Numbered from the stretch's first letter, positions 16,445 through 32,094 are shown. The stretch: DNA of 64,000 nucleotides from Hymenobacter sp. DG01 (GCF_006352025.1 NZ_CP040936.1:4342001-4406000), one strand, 5' to 3'. Notes: a model not told the origin generated them from the letters alone. Numbers and translations: made by a program.

Positions 16445-19400
16445 TTGGCTACATCGAAAGCACAGGCAGGGCTGCAGAAATTGTCAGCCGCTGACGAGCG
16501 GATCAACTTCGCCAAGATTAAAAAGGTTATTGAGTACCCGGATTTCCTAGACGTGCAGGTTCGCTCGTTCATGGATTTCTTCCAGTTGGAAACGGCTGCC
16601 GAGAACCGTACCGATGAAGGCCTTTTCAAAGTATTCGCCGAGAACTTTCCGATTTCGGACTCGCGCGAAAACTTTGTGCTGGAGTTCATCGACTACCACG
16701 TCGATCCGCCGAAGTACTCCGTGGACGAGTGCATTGACCGGGGTCTGACGTACTCGGTACCGTTGAAAGCCAAGTTGCGCCTGATCTGTAATGATACGGA
16801 CAACGAGGACTTCGAGACGATTGAGCAAGAGGTTTTTTTGGGGAATATTCCCTACATGACCGAAAAAGGCTCGTTCGTAATCAACGGAGCAGAGCGTGTA
16901 ATCGTATCGCAGCTGCACCGCTCACCGGGTGTGTTCTTTGCTCAGAGCAAGCACACCAACGGTACCAAGCTGTATTCGGCCCGTATCATTCCGTTCAAGG
17001 GTTCGTGGATTGAATTCGCCACGGACGTGAACAACGTGATGTACGCGTACATTGACCGGAAGAAGAAATTCCCGGTTACTACGCTGCTGCGTGCTATCGG
17101 CTACGGCACCGATAAAGACATCCTCGACCTGTTCGGGCTGTCGGAAGAGGTGAAAGCCGATAAGAAGAACCTCAAGAAGGCTGTAGGCCGCAAGCTGGCC
17201 GCTCGGGTGCTCCGCACCTGGACAGAAGACTTCGTGGACGAGGATACCGGTGAAGTGGTGTCCATCGACCGAAACGAGGTTCTGCTGGAGCGTGACTCAA
17301 CCATTGAAGAGGAGGACATCGACGTAATCCTGAACGCTGGGGCCAAGTCGGTTATTCTGCACCGCGAGAACGTAAACATTGCGGACTACGCAATCATTTA
17401 CAACACGCTACAGAAGGACAACTCCAACTCGGAGAAAGAAGCCGTTGAGCAAATCTACCGTCAGCTCCGTAACACGGAAGCTCCTGACGAAGAAACTGCC
17501 CGCGACATCATCCAAAAGCTATTCTTCTCGGATAAGCGCTACGACCTAGGTGACGTAGGCCGCTACCGTATCAATAAGAAGCTGGGTATTGACACGAACT
17601 GGGACGCCCGCGTGCTGACCAATGAGGACATCGTTCTCATCGTGAAATACCTGATCGGTCTGATCAACTCGAAGGCCATTGTCGATGACATTGACCACTT
17701 GAGCAATCGTCGGGTTCGCACGGTAGGGGAGCAGTTGTACGCCCAGTTCGGCGTAGGCTTGGCCCGTATGGCGCGTACCATCAAGGAGCGCATGAACGTG
17801 CGCGACAACGAGGACTTCAAGCCGGTTGACCTGATCAACGCCCGTACGCTGTCGTCGGTTATCAACTCATTCTTCGGCACCAACCAGTTGTCGCAGTTCA
17901 TGGACCAAACCAACCCGCTGGCCGAGGTGACGCACAAGCGTCGCGTATCGGCCCTGGGGCCGGGCGGTCTGTCGCGTGAGCGGGCTGGTTTCGAGGTGCG
18001 TGACGTTCACTACACCCATTACGGCCGTCTTTGCACCATTGAAACGCCGGAAGGACCGAACATCGGTTTGATTTCGTCGCTTTGCGTGCACGCCCGGGTA
18101 AACTCGATGGGCTTTATCGAAACTCCCTACCGCACCGTTGAAAACGGCAAGGTAGATACCACGGAGAACGTGAAGTACCTGACGGCTGAGGAAGAGGATA
18201 CCCACCACATCGCACAGGCCAACGCCCGGATTGATGAGGAAGGCAACTTCGTAAATGAGCTTGTTAAAGGCCGTTTTGAAGGTGACTTCCCGGTAGTAGG
18301 TCCGACTGAGTATTCCTACATGGACGTAGCACCGAACCAGATTGTATCGGTAGCTGCTTCGCTGATTCCGTTCCTGGAGCACGACGACGCCAACCGCGCC
18401 CTGATGGGTTCGAACATGCAGCGTCAGGCCGTGCCCTTGCTGCGTGCAGAAGCACCTATCGTAGGTACTGGTCTGGAAGGACGTGTGGCTATTGACTCCC
18501 GCACATTGGTAGTGGCCGAGGGCGACGGGGTTATTGACTACGTGGACGCCAACAAGATTGTGGTGAAGTACGACCTGACGGAAGACGATATCCTCGTAAG
18601 CTTTGATGCAGAGAAGATTTCGTACGACCTGATCAAGTTCCGTCGTACCAACCAGGATACCTGCATTAACCTGACGCCCATCGTGAAGAAGGGTGAGCGG
18701 GTAACCAAAGGTCAACCTCTCTGCGAAGGCTATGGCACGAACCAGGGTGAACTGGCATTGGGTCGCAACATGCAGGTAGCTTTCATGCCGTGGCAGGGTT
18801 ACAACTTCGAAGACGCCATCGTTATTTCGGAGCGTGTAGTTCGCGACGACATCTTTACCTCGATTCACATTGAGGAGTTTGAGTTGGAAGTACGCGAGAC
18901 TAAGCGCGGCGAAGAAGAGCTGACCTCGGAAATTCCGAACGTGAGCGAAGAAGCCGTACGCAACCTCGACGACAACGGCATCATCCGTCTGGGTGCTGAG
19001 GTTCGCGAAGGCGACATCCTCATCGGTAAGATTACGCCCAAGGGCGAAACTGACCCGACCCCGGAGGAGAAGCTGCTCCGTGCCATCTTCGGTGACAAAG
19101 CCGGCGACGTGAAGGACGCCTCCCTCAAGGCGCCGCCTTCCCTGAACGGGGTAGTAATCGGCACCAAGCTGTTCTCACGTCCGAAGAAAGACAAAAACCT
19201 GCGGGCCAAGTCGAAGAAGGAAGTAGAAGAGCTGAAGGAGTCGTATGCTCGCGAACTGCGCGGTATCAAAGCCGTGATGATCGAGAAGCTGGTGCAACTG
19301 CTGGAAGGCAAAACTTCCCAAGGCGTGAAGCACAAGTTTGGCGACGAAATTCTGACTAAGGGTGTGAAATTCGGGAAGAAGAACATCACGGAAGCGCTGT

Positions 19401-20347
19401 TCCCCGAGAAGAACCCCTATAAGGACGAGAGCAACTATGCTGTGCCGGAGGAGGTGAACATGTTCAAAGACCTCATTCTGGAGAACTGGACCGCCGACGA
19501 TAAAGTGAATGGGATGCTGTCTGAATTGGTGAAGAACTACACCAAGAAGCGCAACACCATCACGGCTCGTTTCAAGCGCGACCGGTTCACGCTGGAAGTG
19601 GGCGACGAACTGCCCGCCGGTATCGTGCAGCTGGCTAAAGTGTACATCGCCAAGAAGCGTAAGCTGAAAGTAGGTGACAAGATGGCCGGTCGTCACGGTA
19701 ATAAAGGGGTAGTAGCCCGCATCGTGCGCGACGAGGACATGCCCTTCCTGCCCGACGGCACCCCGATGGATATCGTGCTCAACCCGCTGGGTGTACCGAG
19801 CCGCATGAACATCGGTCAGATTTACGAGACCGTACTGGGCTGGGCTGGCCTGAAGCTAGGCCGCACCTACGCTACCCCCATTTTCGACGGTGCTACTGAA
19901 GAGGAAGTATCGCGCGAACTGACGGAAGCTGGGCTACCGCACTTTGGCCGTGCTTACCTGCACGATGGTCTCACGGGTCAGCGTTTCGACCAGCCGGTAA
20001 CCGTGGGCGTGATTTACATGCTCAAGCTTGGTCACTTGGTTGACGACAAGATGCACGCCCGTTCCATCGGGCCGTACTCGCTCATCACGCAGCAGCCGCT
20101 GGGTGGTAAGGCGCAGTTCGGTGGTCAGCGCTTCGGTGAGATGGAGGTGTGGGCGCTGGAGGCCTTCGGTGCTTCCAACGTGCTGCAGGAAATCCTGACA
20201 GTGAAGTCGGATGACGTGGTAGGCCGCGCTAAAGCGTACGAAGCCATTGTAAAAGGCGACGTACTACCCAAGCCGAATATCCCTGAGTCATTCAACGTAC
20301 TCATCCACGAGCTACGTGGTCTGGCCCTGGAAATCACGCTTGACTAA
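16445..20347 (+). CDS. rpoB: RNA polymerase beta subunit
   Basis: 1300 residues, normal for Bacteroidota. It forms half of the catalytic cleft and the rifampicin pocket. The conserved [17 protein letters not shown] and the active-site face segments ([13 protein letters not shown]) are intact. No in-frame ATG occurs upstream of the conserved N-terminus within the leader, so translation probably begins at a TTG (16445). rpoC follows after an unusually long 333-base gap. Confidence 0.98.
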   Translation: MATSKAQAGLQKLSAADERINFAKIKKVIEYPDFLDVQVRSFMDFFQLETAAENRTDEGLFKVFAENFPISDSRENFVLEFIDYHVDPPKYSVDECIDRGLTYSVPLKAKLRLICNDTDNEDFETIEQEVFLGNIPYMTEKGSFVINGAERVIVSQLHRSPGVFFAQSKHTNGTKLYSARIIPFKGSWIEFATDVNNVMYAYIDRKKKFPVTTLLRAIGYGTDKDILDLFGLSEEVKADKKNLKKAVGRKLAARVLRTWTEDFVDEDTGEVVSIDRNEVLLERDSTIEEEDIDVILNAGAKSVILHRENVNIADYAIIYNTLQKDNSNSEKEAVEQIYRQLRNTEAPDEETARDIIQKLFFSDKRYDLGDVGRYRINKKLGIDTNWDARVLTNEDIVLIVKYLIGLINSKAIVDDIDHLSNRRVRTVGEQLYAQFGVGLARMARTIKERMNVRDNEDFKPVDLINARTLSSVINSFFGTNQLSQFMDQTNPLAEVTHKRRVSALGPGGLSRERAGFEVRDVHYTHYGRLCTIETPEGPNIGLISSLCVHARVNSMGFIETPYRTVENGKVDTTENVKYLTAEEEDTHHIAQANARIDEEGNFVNELVKGRFEGDFPVVGPTEYSYMDVAPNQIVSVAASLIPFLEHDDANRALMGSNMQRQAVPLLRAEAPIVGTGLEGRVAIDSRTLVVAEGDGVIDYVDANKIVVKYDLTEDDILVSFDAEKISYDLIKFRRTNQDTCINLTPIVKKGERVTKGQPLCEGYGTNQGELALGRNMQVAFMPWQGYNFEDAIVISERVVRDDIFTSIHIEEFELEVRETKRGEEELTSEIPNVSEEAVRNLDDNGIIRLGAEVREGDILIGKITPKGETDPTPEEKLLRAIFGDKAGDVKDASLKAPPSLNGVVIGTKLFSRPKKDKNLRAKSKKEVEELKESYARELRGIKAVMIEKLVQLLEGKTSQGVKHKFGDEILTKGVKFGKKNITEALFPEKNPYKDESNYAVPEEVNMFKDLILENWTADDKVNGMLSELVKNYTKKRNTITARFKRDRFTLEVGDELPAGIVQLAKVYIAKKRKLKVGDKMAGRHGNKGVVARIVRDEDMPFLPDGTPMDIVLNPLGVPSRMNIGQIYETVLGWAGLKLGRTYATPIFDGATEEEVSRELTEAGLPHFGRAYLHDGLTGQRFDQPVTVGVIYMLKLGHLVDDKMHARSIGPYSLITQQPLGGKAQFGGQRFGEMEVWALEAFGASNVLQEILTVKSDDVVGRAKAYEAIVKGDVLPKPNIPESFNVLIHELRGLALEITLD

Positions 20348-20680
20348 TTTTTGAAGGGTAGGGGCTGACGTTTCGATGTTGGCACCTACCCCTTCAAAGC
20401 GTATAAACCCGCGGTTCGGGAAACCGATAACCGCCGCTGCCGGCGTCGTTCCGAGATATGGTCAGAACGACACCAACCTCCGGCAGTAGTTGGCCGCAAC
20501 CGGTTCAGCTAGCTGAGCCACCCGATTGCCAGACCTGGCGAAAAACTACTGCGCGGCGTACCTATCCGACCCACAGAGCACTTTTCGCAGAGTCGAACTG
20601 TTATGTTCTTTCCGACTACTCTTAAGAATAGCGGAACCAACGAACAGATAAAAGCCACCAGCTAACAACAGCTACCCTAC
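20348..20680 (+). promoter_or_regulatory. Long structured rpoB-rpoC intercistronic region
   Basis: No gene fits in these 333 bases. The first element, TTTGAAGGGTAGG (20350-20362) against CCTACCCCTTCAAA (20385-20398), is a strong hairpin with one bulge. The second is a nested two-stem element: CTGCCGG/CCGGCAG (20437-20443, 20480-20486) around GTCGTTC/GAACGAC (20445-20451, 20465-20471). A self-complementary CAGCTAGCTG lies near 20507. None is followed by a clear U run, so RNA processing, stability or a regulatory RNA is likelier than termination. Confidence 0.55.
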
Positions 20681-25033
<4,353 letters not shown>

Positions 25034-25056
25034 TCTGAACCGGAATACATAAGAGA

Positions 25057-25087
25057 AGCCGGCTGGGGAAACCCGGCCGGCTTTTTC
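25057..25087 (+). terminator. rpoC terminator
   Basis: AGCCGGCTGGG pairs with CCCGGCCGGCT (two G-U pairs set against CT) and is followed by TTTTTC. It closes the tuf-to-rpoC region. Confidence 0.88.
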
Positions 25088-25115
25088 TTTACATAAAGGG
25101 TAGTAGTTTCAAGCT

Positions 25116-25349
25116 ATGACACGATATGTATTGCTAATTGTATGCGCAATCTGGCTACTCGCGTATCAGATAATAATGGGTGTATTCAGGTTTGCTAACA
25201 TCTACAATAGCTCAACTCCCTTAGATAGCTTTGTTTTGATCGATTATGTTAGCAATCTGATAACTGTTATCGTATGTCTTTTTACCATTTCCGTCGCCAA
25301 GCAAAAGCGTCGTCAACTAAAAGCTGACCGCAAACAACAAGCAATATGA
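25116..25349 (+). CDS. Small two-span membrane protein of unknown function
   Basis: 77 residues with two hydrophobic segments (about 4-26 and 41-62) and a very basic tail (KQKRRQLKADRKQQ), so both ends should face the cytoplasm. Its last bases overlap the DUF3467 start (ATGA, 25346-25349). The base composition is clearly more AT-rich than its neighbours. No family was recognised. Confidence 0.65.
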   Translation: MTRYVLLIVCAIWLLAYQIIMGVFRFANIYNSSTPLDSFVLIDYVSNLITVIVCLFTISVAKQKRRQLKADRKQQAI

Positions 25350-25693
25350 ACCAACCAACCCAACCCGAAACTGACGCTACCCAACCCCAGGACCCCAACG
25401 CCATCAGCATCGAGCTGTCGGAGGAAATTGCCGAGGGCGAGTACGCTAACCTCGCCATGATTGCGCATAGCAACAGCGAGTTTGTCATTGATTTCATCCG
25501 GCTGATGCCCGGCCTGCCCAAAGCCAAGGTAAAGTCGCGCATCATCCTCACGCCTGAGCACGCTAAACGGCTGGTAGCTGCCCTGAACGAGAACATTGAG
25601 CGGTTTGAGAAAACTAACGGCGCTATCAAGGAGCAGCCCAACGAAGGCCCGCTGTACCCCATGGGATTCGGGGGTAAGGTAGGGGAGGCGTAA
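25346..25693 (+). CDS. DUF3467 family protein
   Basis: 115 residues. The core, EGEYANLAMIAHSNSEFVIDFIRLMPGLPKAKVKSRIILTPEHAKRLV in pieces, matches DUF3467, a small cytosolic family of unknown role. In Bacteroidota it is repeatedly found just after rpoC, as here. The N-terminus is acidic and low complexity. It overlaps the preceding small membrane-protein gene by four bases. Confidence 0.9.
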   Translation: MNQPTQPETDATQPQDPNAISIELSEEIAEGEYANLAMIAHSNSEFVIDFIRLMPGLPKAKVKSRIILTPEHAKRLVAALNENIERFEKTNGAIKEQPNEGPLYPMGFGGKVGEA

Positions 25694-25716
25694 ACCAGGA
25701 AAAGTTATACGCAGGT

Positions 25717-25755
25717 AAGGGCTTTTATCGAGAAGATAGAAGCCCTTTCTTCTTT
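25717..25755 (+). terminator. Terminator after the DUF3467 gene
   Basis: AAGGGCTT (25717-25724) pairs with AAGCCCTT (25740-25747), followed by TCTTCTTT. Confidence 0.75.
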
Positions 25756-25798
25756 ATGTCTTATTCGTGTACTTCGTGAAGGCTGAGGTATGGTCCGT

Positions 25799-25806
25799 TA
25801 TCTTTG
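25799..25806 (+). promoter_or_regulatory. Candidate -7 box (TATCTTTG) immediately before a glycosyltransferase gene
   Basis: A perfect TAnnTTTG ends four bases before the ATG at 25811, as at gmk. No good -33 box is seen. It would give a leaderless transcript. Confidence 0.45.
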
Positions 25807-25810
25807 CCAG

Positions 25811-26695
25811 ATGAATTACCTGATCTACCTGGCGTACGGCTCAGAAGCCATCCGGTGCGAAGCATACTTCAGCATCCTGTCGTATTACGAGCAGGTAGCT
25901 AGCCTAGCACCGGATATGCATATCCTGGTGTACACCGATGCCCCGGACGCTTTTCAGCAGGTGCTGGGCAACCGGCCCGATGTGCACTACCCCCCCGTGA
26001 GCCAGGAACAGTGGCAGGCCTGGCGGGGCGGGGCCAACAAGGTATATCTGCTCAAAATTGGCGTTCTGCAACACGCCGCGTCTCACTACCCTGGTAACCT
26101 GCTGTTTCTGGATACGGACACCATCTGGCGGCGCGACCCGGCGCCGCTGTTCGTTTCCATTGCGGCCGGGCATTTCTACATGCACCAGAACGAGGGCCAA
26201 CTCATCAGCGGGAATACCTTGAGCCGCAAGGTGTATCGCCACCTCAAAACACACCAATGGGAAGTGGCAGGCCGCGTGTTTCGCGTAACACCGGAAACAG
26301 ACCTGTACAACTCCGGCGTCATTGCCCTGCGAAGCGACAAAGCTTACCTGCTACCGGAAGTTATGGCACTTGCCGAGCAGCTGTACGCTACCTATAACAA
26401 GCACATGATGGAGCAATTGGCCTTCAGCCTGCGCTTTGCCGCCGAAGGCCCCATCGCCGACGTACCCGACTACTTATGGCATTACTGGAACCTGAAGGAA
26501 GTGCGGCCAACTCTGGTTCGTGTCCTCGCCGCAGCAGGTAACCAAAGCTCTACAAATCTGCTGGCCCGGTTGCACCAACTGGCGCTACCTAAGCTGCATG
26601 AGGAGGAACTAGCCTACCGGAATCTGCCGGGCTGGCGCCGGACGTTGCGCAAGATCACGGGGCGCCGTTGGCGCTTACCCCCACTGGAAGGTTAA
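25811..26695 (+). CDS. Putative glycosyltransferase with LDTDT motif (GT8-like)
   Basis: 294 residues from the ATG at 25811; an upstream in-frame start at 25790 would lie within the promoter box. LLFLDTDTIWRRDP near residues 95-110 is a DxD nucleotide-sugar/metal site. DLYNSGVIALR is the second motif shared by GT8-type and related nucleotide-diphospho-sugar transferases. There is no signal peptide or membrane span. It is a single-gene unit between two terminators/promoters, so the glycan it serves is unknown. Confidence 0.7.
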   Translation: MNYLIYLAYGSEAIRCEAYFSILSYYEQVASLAPDMHILVYTDAPDAFQQVLGNRPDVHYPPVSQEQWQAWRGGANKVYLLKIGVLQHAASHYPGNLLFLDTDTIWRRDPAPLFVSIAAGHFYMHQNEGQLISGNTLSRKVYRHLKTHQWEVAGRVFRVTPETDLYNSGVIALRSDKAYLLPEVMALAEQLYATYNKHMMEQLAFSLRFAAEGPIADVPDYLWHYWNLKEVRPTLVRVLAAAGNQSSTNLLARLHQLALPKLHEEELAYRNLPGWRRTLRKITGRRWRLPPLEG

Positions 26696-26802
26696 GCTTA
26701 GAGAAAGTGGTAGGAGAGAGGCCGCAGCCATAAGGAGTAAGCAGGGCCGTGACCGGGGCAGAAGACTCGCCGGGCCCTCCTAAAATTAACTCTTTCAACC
26801 CG

Positions 26803-26834
26803 TTTGCTATTTGATCTGAACTTCTCTACCTTTG
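26803..26834 (+). promoter_or_regulatory. Promoter of the str operon (rpsL-rpsG-fusA-rpsJ)
   Basis: Perfect TTTG (26803-26806), 20-base spacer, perfect TACCTTTG (26827-26834). The rpsL ATG is at 26883, leaving a leader of about 45 bases. Confidence 0.9.
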
Positions 26835-26882
26835 CAAGCCTAATTTTTGGGAGAGAACCCTCCTTGACAAAACCTACCGTAG

Positions 26883-27311
26883 ATGCCTACTATCAACCAG
26901 TTAGTACGAAAAGGCCGCGAGAAACTGACGACCAAGTCGAAGTCGCCGGCTCTTGATTCGTGCCCGCAGCGCCGTGGCGTTTGCACCCGTGTGTACACCA
27001 CCACGCCTAAGAAGCCGAACTCGGCTATGCGTAAAGTTGCCCGCGTGCGCCTCACCAACGGCAAAGAAGTTAACGCCTACATCCCCGGTGAAGGCCACAA
27101 CCTGCAGGAGCACAGCATCGTGCTGATCCGTGGTGGCCGTGTGAAAGACCTTCCCGGTGTACGTTACCACATCATCCGTGGCGCTCTTGACACCGCCGGC
27201 GTAAACGGCCGTCTGCAGCGTCGTTCCAAGTACGGCGCTAAGCGTCCGAAGCCCGGCCAGGCTCCCGCAGCTGGCAAAGGTGGCAAACCCGCACCCGGCA
27301 AGAAAAAGTAA
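26883..27311 (+). CDS. rpsL: 30S ribosomal protein S12
   Basis: 142 residues. It lies at the decoding centre. The conserved [16 protein letters not shown] loop, the site of streptomycin-resistance changes elsewhere, is wild type in form. About 18 extra residues rich in Gly, Pro, Ala and Lys extend the C-terminus beyond the usual length of about 124. It heads the str operon behind a consensus promoter. Confidence 0.98.
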   Translation: MPTINQLVRKGREKLTTKSKSPALDSCPQRRGVCTRVYTTTPKKPNSAMRKVARVRLTNGKEVNAYIPGEGHNLQEHSIVLIRGGRVKDLPGVRYHIIRGALDTAGVNGRLQRRSKYGAKRPKPGQAPAAGKGGKPAPGKKK

Positions 27312-27397
27312 TTGAAAACGAGGGCGGCAGCGCCCGGCGCCGGCTAGCAAATGGTTCTTAGTCCGTTGCCTGCTGTCCGTCGCTCATTTCTACTCCC

Positions 27398-27865
27398 ATG
27401 AGAAAGTCAAAACCGAAAAAGCGCATCCTCCTGCCTGACCCCAAGTTCAAGGAGACGCTGGTAACCCGCTTCGTCAACTACATGATGTACGACGGGAAGA
27501 AAAACCTGGCCTACACCATTTTCTACGATGCCTGCGAGTTGGTTGAGCAGCGCACCAAGGAAAGCGGCCTGGAAATGTGGCGCAAAGCCCTTAACAACGT
27601 AATGCCGACTGTGGAGGTGAAGAGCCGCCGCGTAGGTGGTGCTACCTTCCAGGTGCCCACCGAGGTTCGTCCGGACCGTCGTATTGCCGTTGGCTCGAAG
27701 TGGCTGATCCAATACGCTCGTCGTCGTGGTGAGAAAACCATGAAGGACAAGCTGGCTGGCGAAATCATTGCCGCCGCCAAAGGTGAAGGTGCTGCCGTGA
27801 AGAAAAAGGACGACACGCACCGGATGGCAGAAGCCAACAAGGCTTTCTCGCACTTCCGCTTCTAA
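27398..27865 (+). CDS. rpsG: 30S ribosomal protein S7
   Basis: 155 residues, standard length. It starts assembly of the 30S head. The signatures [39 protein letters not shown] and [14 protein letters not shown] are present. It is the S7 repressor in other bacteria; no matching site was looked for in detail. Confidence 0.98.
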   Translation: MRKSKPKKRILLPDPKFKETLVTRFVNYMMYDGKKNLAYTIFYDACELVEQRTKESGLEMWRKALNNVMPTVEVKSRRVGGATFQVPTEVRPDRRIAVGSKWLIQYARRRGEKTMKDKLAGEIIAAAKGEGAAVKKKDDTHRMAEANKAFSHFRF

Positions 27866-27971
27866 TCAGACCGAGCAGGGGCTTTAGAAGTTGTAGGCTC
27901 CGGGAATGAGAAAAGAGATTTTCGCGTTCTACGAGCTCAACTACTGAAGTCCCTACGTCACAAAAAAAGCA

Positions 27972-30113
27972 ATGGCTGTTAATAAAGATCTGCAATACCT
28001 CCGGAACATCGGGATTATGGCGCACATCGACGCCGGTAAGACCACCACGTCGGAGCGCATTCTCTACTACACCGGTAAAACCCACAAAATCGGGGAGGTG
28101 CACGAAGGTGCTGCCACGATGGACTGGATGGAGCAGGAGCAGGAGCGTGGTATCACCATCACGTCGGCCGCTACTACTACCTTCTGGAACTACCCGACCG
28201 TACAGGGCGACCCGACTCCGGAGACCAAACAATACAAAATCAACCTGATCGACACTCCCGGTCACGTGGACTTCACCGTGGAGGTGGAACGTTCGCTGCG
28301 TGTTCTGGACGGTGCCGTAGCTCTGTTCTGTGCCGTTTCGGGCGTAGAGCCGCAGTCGGAAACCGTTTGGCGTCAGGCTGACAAATACAAAGTACCGCGC
28401 ATCTGCTTCGTGAACAAGATGGACCGCGCTGGTGCTGACTTCTTCAAGGCCGTATCGGAAATTAAGGAGAAGCTGGGTGCTAACCCTGTGCCTCTGCAAA
28501 TCCCGATTGGCGCTGAGGATACCTTCAAAGGCGTAGTTGACCTGCTGACTGGAAAAGCCATCGTATGGGACGACGCTACCCAGGGCAAAACCTACAAGGA
28601 AGTGGAAGTTCCCGAAGACCTCGTGGACACCGTTGCCGAGTGGCGTGAGAAGCTCGTGGAAAGCGTAGCCGAGTATGATGACACCTTGATGGAGAAATTC
28701 TTCGAGGATCCGGACAGCATCACCCGCGAGGAAATGATGACGGTAATCCGCAAAGCGGTTATTGACATGAAGTTCTCGCCGGTAATGTGCGGCTCAGCCT
28801 TCAAAAACAAGGGTGTTCAGGCTATGCTGGACGCTGTTATGGCCTACCTGCCTTCGCCGCTGGACATGCCCGCCATCATCGGTACCAACCCCGACACTGG
28901 TGAGGAAATCGAGCGTCACCCCGACAACGACGAGCCCTTCACAGCTCTGGCGTTTAAGATTGCTACCGACCCCTTCGTAGGTCGTCTGTGCTTCTTCCGT
29001 TGCTACAGCGGTCAGTTGGATGCTGGTTCGTACGTGTTCAACAACCGTACGGGCAAGAAAGAGCGTATCTCGCGCCTGATGCAGATGCACTCCAACAAGC
29101 AGAACCCCATTGACAAAATCCAGGCTGGTGACATTGCTGCGGGCGTTGGTTTCAAAGACATCAAAACTGGTGATACGCTGACCGACGAGAAGTCGCGCGT
29201 AGTACTGGAGTCGATGTCGTTCCCTGAGCCCGTTATCGGTTACGCTATTGAGCCGAAAACTCAGGCTGACGTGGATAAGATGGGTATGGCTATTGCCAAA
29301 CTCGTAGAAGAAGACCCCACCCTCGTGGTACAGACCGACCAGGAAACTGGTCAGACCGTACTGCGTGGTATGGGTGAACTTCACCTTGAAATCATCATCG
29401 ACCGTATGCGTCGTGAGTTCAAGGTTGAAATCAACCAGGGTGCTCCTCAGGTAGCCTATAAGGAAGTTCTCACCAAGAAGGTGGAACACCGCGAAACCTA
29501 TAAGAAGCAGACCGGTGGTCGTGGTAAATTCGGTGATATCGTGTTCGAACTGGGCCCGAAAGAAACCGACCCCGAGAAGCCTGGCCTGGAGTTCGTGAAC
29601 GATATCACGGGTGGTGTAATCCCCCGCGAATTCATTGCTCCGGTACAGAAAGGTTTCGAAGAAGCTATGAAGAACGGCCCGCTGGCTGGCTTCCCGCTGG
29701 ACAACATGAAAGTGCGTCTGTTCTTCGGTTCTTACCACGATGTGGACTCGGACGCTCTGTCGTTCGAACTCGCTGCTCGTGGTGGCTTCCGCGAAGCTGC
29801 CAAGCAAGCTGGTCCGAAACTGCTCGAGCCCATCATGGCCGTTGAAGTAGTAACGCCGGATGAGTACACGGGTTCGGTAACCGGTGACTTGAACCGTCGT
29901 CGGGGCATCATGAAAGGCATGGACACCAAAGGCGGTGCTAACGTGGTAAAAGCTGATGTTCCGCTGTCGGAGCTGTTCGGCTACGTAACCTCGCTGCGTA
30001 CCATCACTTCGGGTCGTGCTTCGGCCTCGCTGACCTTCTCGCACTACGACCAGGTTCCCACGAACTTGGCTGAAGGCATCATCGCTAAGCAAAAGGGTAA
30101 CGCCATCCGCTAA
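27972..30113 (+). CDS. fusA: Elongation factor G
   Basis: 713 residues. A GTPase that moves tRNA and mRNA after peptide transfer and acts with ribosome recycling factor. The P-loop AHIDAGKTT is at about 15-23. G3 (DTPGHVDFT) and G4 (NKMDR) follow, then domains II-V with [18 protein letters not shown]. Its place after rpsG is universal. Confidence 0.99.
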   Translation: MAVNKDLQYLRNIGIMAHIDAGKTTTSERILYYTGKTHKIGEVHEGAATMDWMEQEQERGITITSAATTTFWNYPTVQGDPTPETKQYKINLIDTPGHVDFTVEVERSLRVLDGAVALFCAVSGVEPQSETVWRQADKYKVPRICFVNKMDRAGADFFKAVSEIKEKLGANPVPLQIPIGAEDTFKGVVDLLTGKAIVWDDATQGKTYKEVEVPEDLVDTVAEWREKLVESVAEYDDTLMEKFFEDPDSITREEMMTVIRKAVIDMKFSPVMCGSAFKNKGVQAMLDAVMAYLPSPLDMPAIIGTNPDTGEEIERHPDNDEPFTALAFKIATDPFVGRLCFFRCYSGQLDAGSYVFNNRTGKKERISRLMQMHSNKQNPIDKIQAGDIAAGVGFKDIKTGDTLTDEKSRVVLESMSFPEPVIGYAIEPKTQADVDKMGMAIAKLVEEDPTLVVQTDQETGQTVLRGMGELHLEIIIDRMRREFKVEINQGAPQVAYKEVLTKKVEHRETYKKQTGGRGKFGDIVFELGPKETDPEKPGLEFVNDITGGVIPREFIAPVQKGFEEAMKNGPLAGFPLDNMKVRLFFGSYHDVDSDALSFELAARGGFREAAKQAGPKLLEPIMAVEVVTPDEYTGSVTGDLNRRRGIMKGMDTKGGANVVKADVPLSELFGYVTSLRTITSGRASASLTFSHYDQVPTNLAEGIIAKQKGNAIR

Positions 30114-30134
30114 TACCGCTTCCTCATTACAGAC

Positions 30135-30440
30135 ATGAACCAGAAAATTCGCATCAAACTGAAATCCTACGACCACAACCTGGTGGACAAATCGTCGGAG
30201 AAGATTGTGAAGGCGGTAAAGGCTACGGGCGCTATCGTAAGCGGCCCCATTCCGCTGCCGACCGATAAGGAGAAGTTCACCGTACTCCGTTCGCCCCACG
30301 TGAACAAGAAGTCGCGGGAGCAATTCCAGCTCTGCACCTACAAGCGCCTCGTGGATATCTACTCGACTTCGTCGAAGACGGTAGATGCCCTGATGAAGCT
30401 GGAACTGCCCAGCGGCGTTGACGTAGAAATCAAAGTCTGA
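30135..30440 (+). CDS. rpsJ: 30S ribosomal protein S10
   Basis: 101 residues. [21 protein letters not shown] and [25 protein letters not shown] fit S10, part of the 30S head and a NusE-type partner of NusG. It ends the str operon with a terminator, and rplC lies 1.75 kb away rather than next to it. Confidence 0.98.
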   Translation: MNQKIRIKLKSYDHNLVDKSSEKIVKAVKATGAIVSGPIPLPTDKEKFTVLRSPHVNKKSREQFQLCTYKRLVDIYSTSSKTVDALMKLELPSGVDVEIKV

Positions 30441-30468
30441 GGACTGGTTTCGGCGTCTGAATAAGACC

Positions 30469-30512
30469 AACACCCCACTGGTTCTACGGAGCCGGTGGGG
30501 TGTTTTCTTTTA
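30469..30512 (+). terminator. rpsJ terminator
   Basis: AACACCCCACTGG (30469-30481) pairs with CCGGTGGGGTGTT (one G-U pair), followed by TTCTTTT. It separates S10 from the rest of the S10 cluster. Confidence 0.88.
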
Positions 30513-30610
30513 TTGGTTGCAACTTGTGCCTAAGGTAAGAACTCCACTGTAGGTGGGGCTTACTCATAGGTTTAGACAGGTGCAGTTTAGCTGCTCCCTC
30601 ATTTTGTTGC

Positions 30611-31891
30611 ATGATTTCTTCTCTGGGCTCAATATTCACACTTCACCGGCTACAGATAGCTGCTGCCTTTTTCTGCGTTTGCGTTATTCTGGGGTTGTTC
30701 ACGAGCTCTTTCTTCCGGATTCTGCCCAGTATTGGAATGGCCGGGCTACTGGCAACCGGCATTGCAAGTTTCAGCTTGCACAGAAAGGCTTACCTCCGAC
30801 CAAATGGCGTAGTCTATGGAGCTTTCTTTTTGGTATATCTTATCCATTTGGCATCAGGACTGGTAAGCTCAGATGCAAACTGGGGCGAGTTTCAGCAGGA
30901 TATAGTGCTGCAGCTACCATTTCTGATTTTGCCACTAGCCTTCTGGCTGCTACCGCCCCTGCCTGCCCCAACTCTCCGGGGACTGTGGCTCTCCCTTGTC
31001 GGAGCCGCCGTAGTAGCAGCCTTGCTCAGTACAGTCAACTACATCCTGCACTTCGAGCAAATCAATGAGTTGTATCTGCACTCCAAGGTGATGCCCACTG
31101 AGCCGGATCATATTCGCTTTAGCCTGATTATTACTCTCGCTATTGCTGCCGGCGGGGTGTTATTGTGGCACCAGAGCGTAACAGGGATTGGCAAGAAGCT
31201 ACTCGCGGGAGCAGTGCTTTTTCTGGCGCTTTACCTACACCTGCTGGCCGTGCGCAGTGGTCTGCTGACGTTCTACTTTCTGGGAGGGGTAGGGTGCTTA
31301 TGGCTTATTGTGCGCCGGCGGCACTACTACCAGGCCCTACGACTGGCAGCCGGGCTATTGCTGCTGCCGGTGTTGAGCTACGTGTGTTTTCCAACATTCC
31401 GGAACAAGTCAGCAAATACTCGCGAGGATGTCGGTCGTGTAGAGCATACTGCTTCTGCCAATAATTATTCGTTGGTAGGACGAGTGTATTCTTACAAAGT
31501 GGCTTTGAAGGTTATTGAGGATAATCTATGGTTCGGGGTAGGCAAGGCAGATATTAAAGCAGAAATGGCTGTGCATTACCGCCGCGACTACCCCACTATT
31601 CAGCCCGAAGCCTATATCCAGCCTCACAATCAATACCTGTATTCCACGGTGGCGTTTGGCGTGGTTGGGCTGCTGTTGTTTATCATCGGCTTTTACTACC
31701 CAGGGCTGAGCATGTGGCCCCGGCATGCTCCTTTGCTGCTGGCCCAGTACATTATTACTACCCTGTCGTTTCTGGTTGAGTACACGCTGGAAACCCAGAT
31801 AGGGCTGGCTTTTGCCCTGTTTTTCCTGCTGCTGGCACTAGAGGGATGCAAAGCCCCCACAAGCCCAGAGCAAGAGTGGCGCCCAGCCTAG
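30611..31891 (+). CDS. O-antigen ligase-like membrane protein inserted between rpsJ and rplC
   Basis: A 426-residue polytopic membrane protein with about ten hydrophobic segments and a polar loop at about 265-345. The motif PHNQYLYSTVAFGVVGLLLF in that loop is the Wzy_C/O-antigen ligase hallmark, equivalent to HNQYLHQLVGGG in the protein at 2506-3831. Codon use is less biased than in the ribosomal genes on both sides. A terminator precedes it and the rplC promoter follows it, so it is a separate unit. The specific role (ligase or polymerase) is unknown. Confidence 0.85.
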   Translation: MISSLGSIFTLHRLQIAAAFFCVCVILGLFTSSFFRILPSIGMAGLLATGIASFSLHRKAYLRPNGVVYGAFFLVYLIHLASGLVSSDANWGEFQQDIVLQLPFLILPLAFWLLPPLPAPTLRGLWLSLVGAAVVAALLSTVNYILHFEQINELYLHSKVMPTEPDHIRFSLIITLAIAAGGVLLWHQSVTGIGKKLLAGAVLFLALYLHLLAVRSGLLTFYFLGGVGCLWLIVRRRHYYQALRLAAGLLLLPVLSYVCFPTFRNKSANTREDVGRVEHTASANNYSLVGRVYSYKVALKVIEDNLWFGVGKADIKAEMAVHYRRDYPTIQPEAYIQPHNQYLYSTVAFGVVGLLLFIIGFYYPGLSMWPRHAPLLLAQYIITTLSFLVEYTLETQIGLAFALFFLLLALEGCKAPTSPEQEWRPA

Positions 31892-32094
31892 TATCCGTGC
31901 GCTAGGTTCATTCCTTACACTGGATTGGATTTTCCCGCAACAGCCTCGAGCCCTCCAGCTCTTTATAGGCAAAGAAGAGCGCATTGCAGGAAGCATAATC
32001 GTGCTATACATTCAGAAAGCAAGCCCCTGAGTGTCAGAGCAACCTGCTTTAAAAGGGGATACCTGAGTGAGTCTAGAAATATTTCGAAACTCAA

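Noticed and set aside
17867..18868. 333-codon frame antisense to rpoB
   Set aside because: Shadow of a conserved gene; no family similarity.
28794..30473. 559-codon frame antisense to fusA and rpsJ
   Set aside because: A shadow frame that spans two highly biased genes; no start context or domain.
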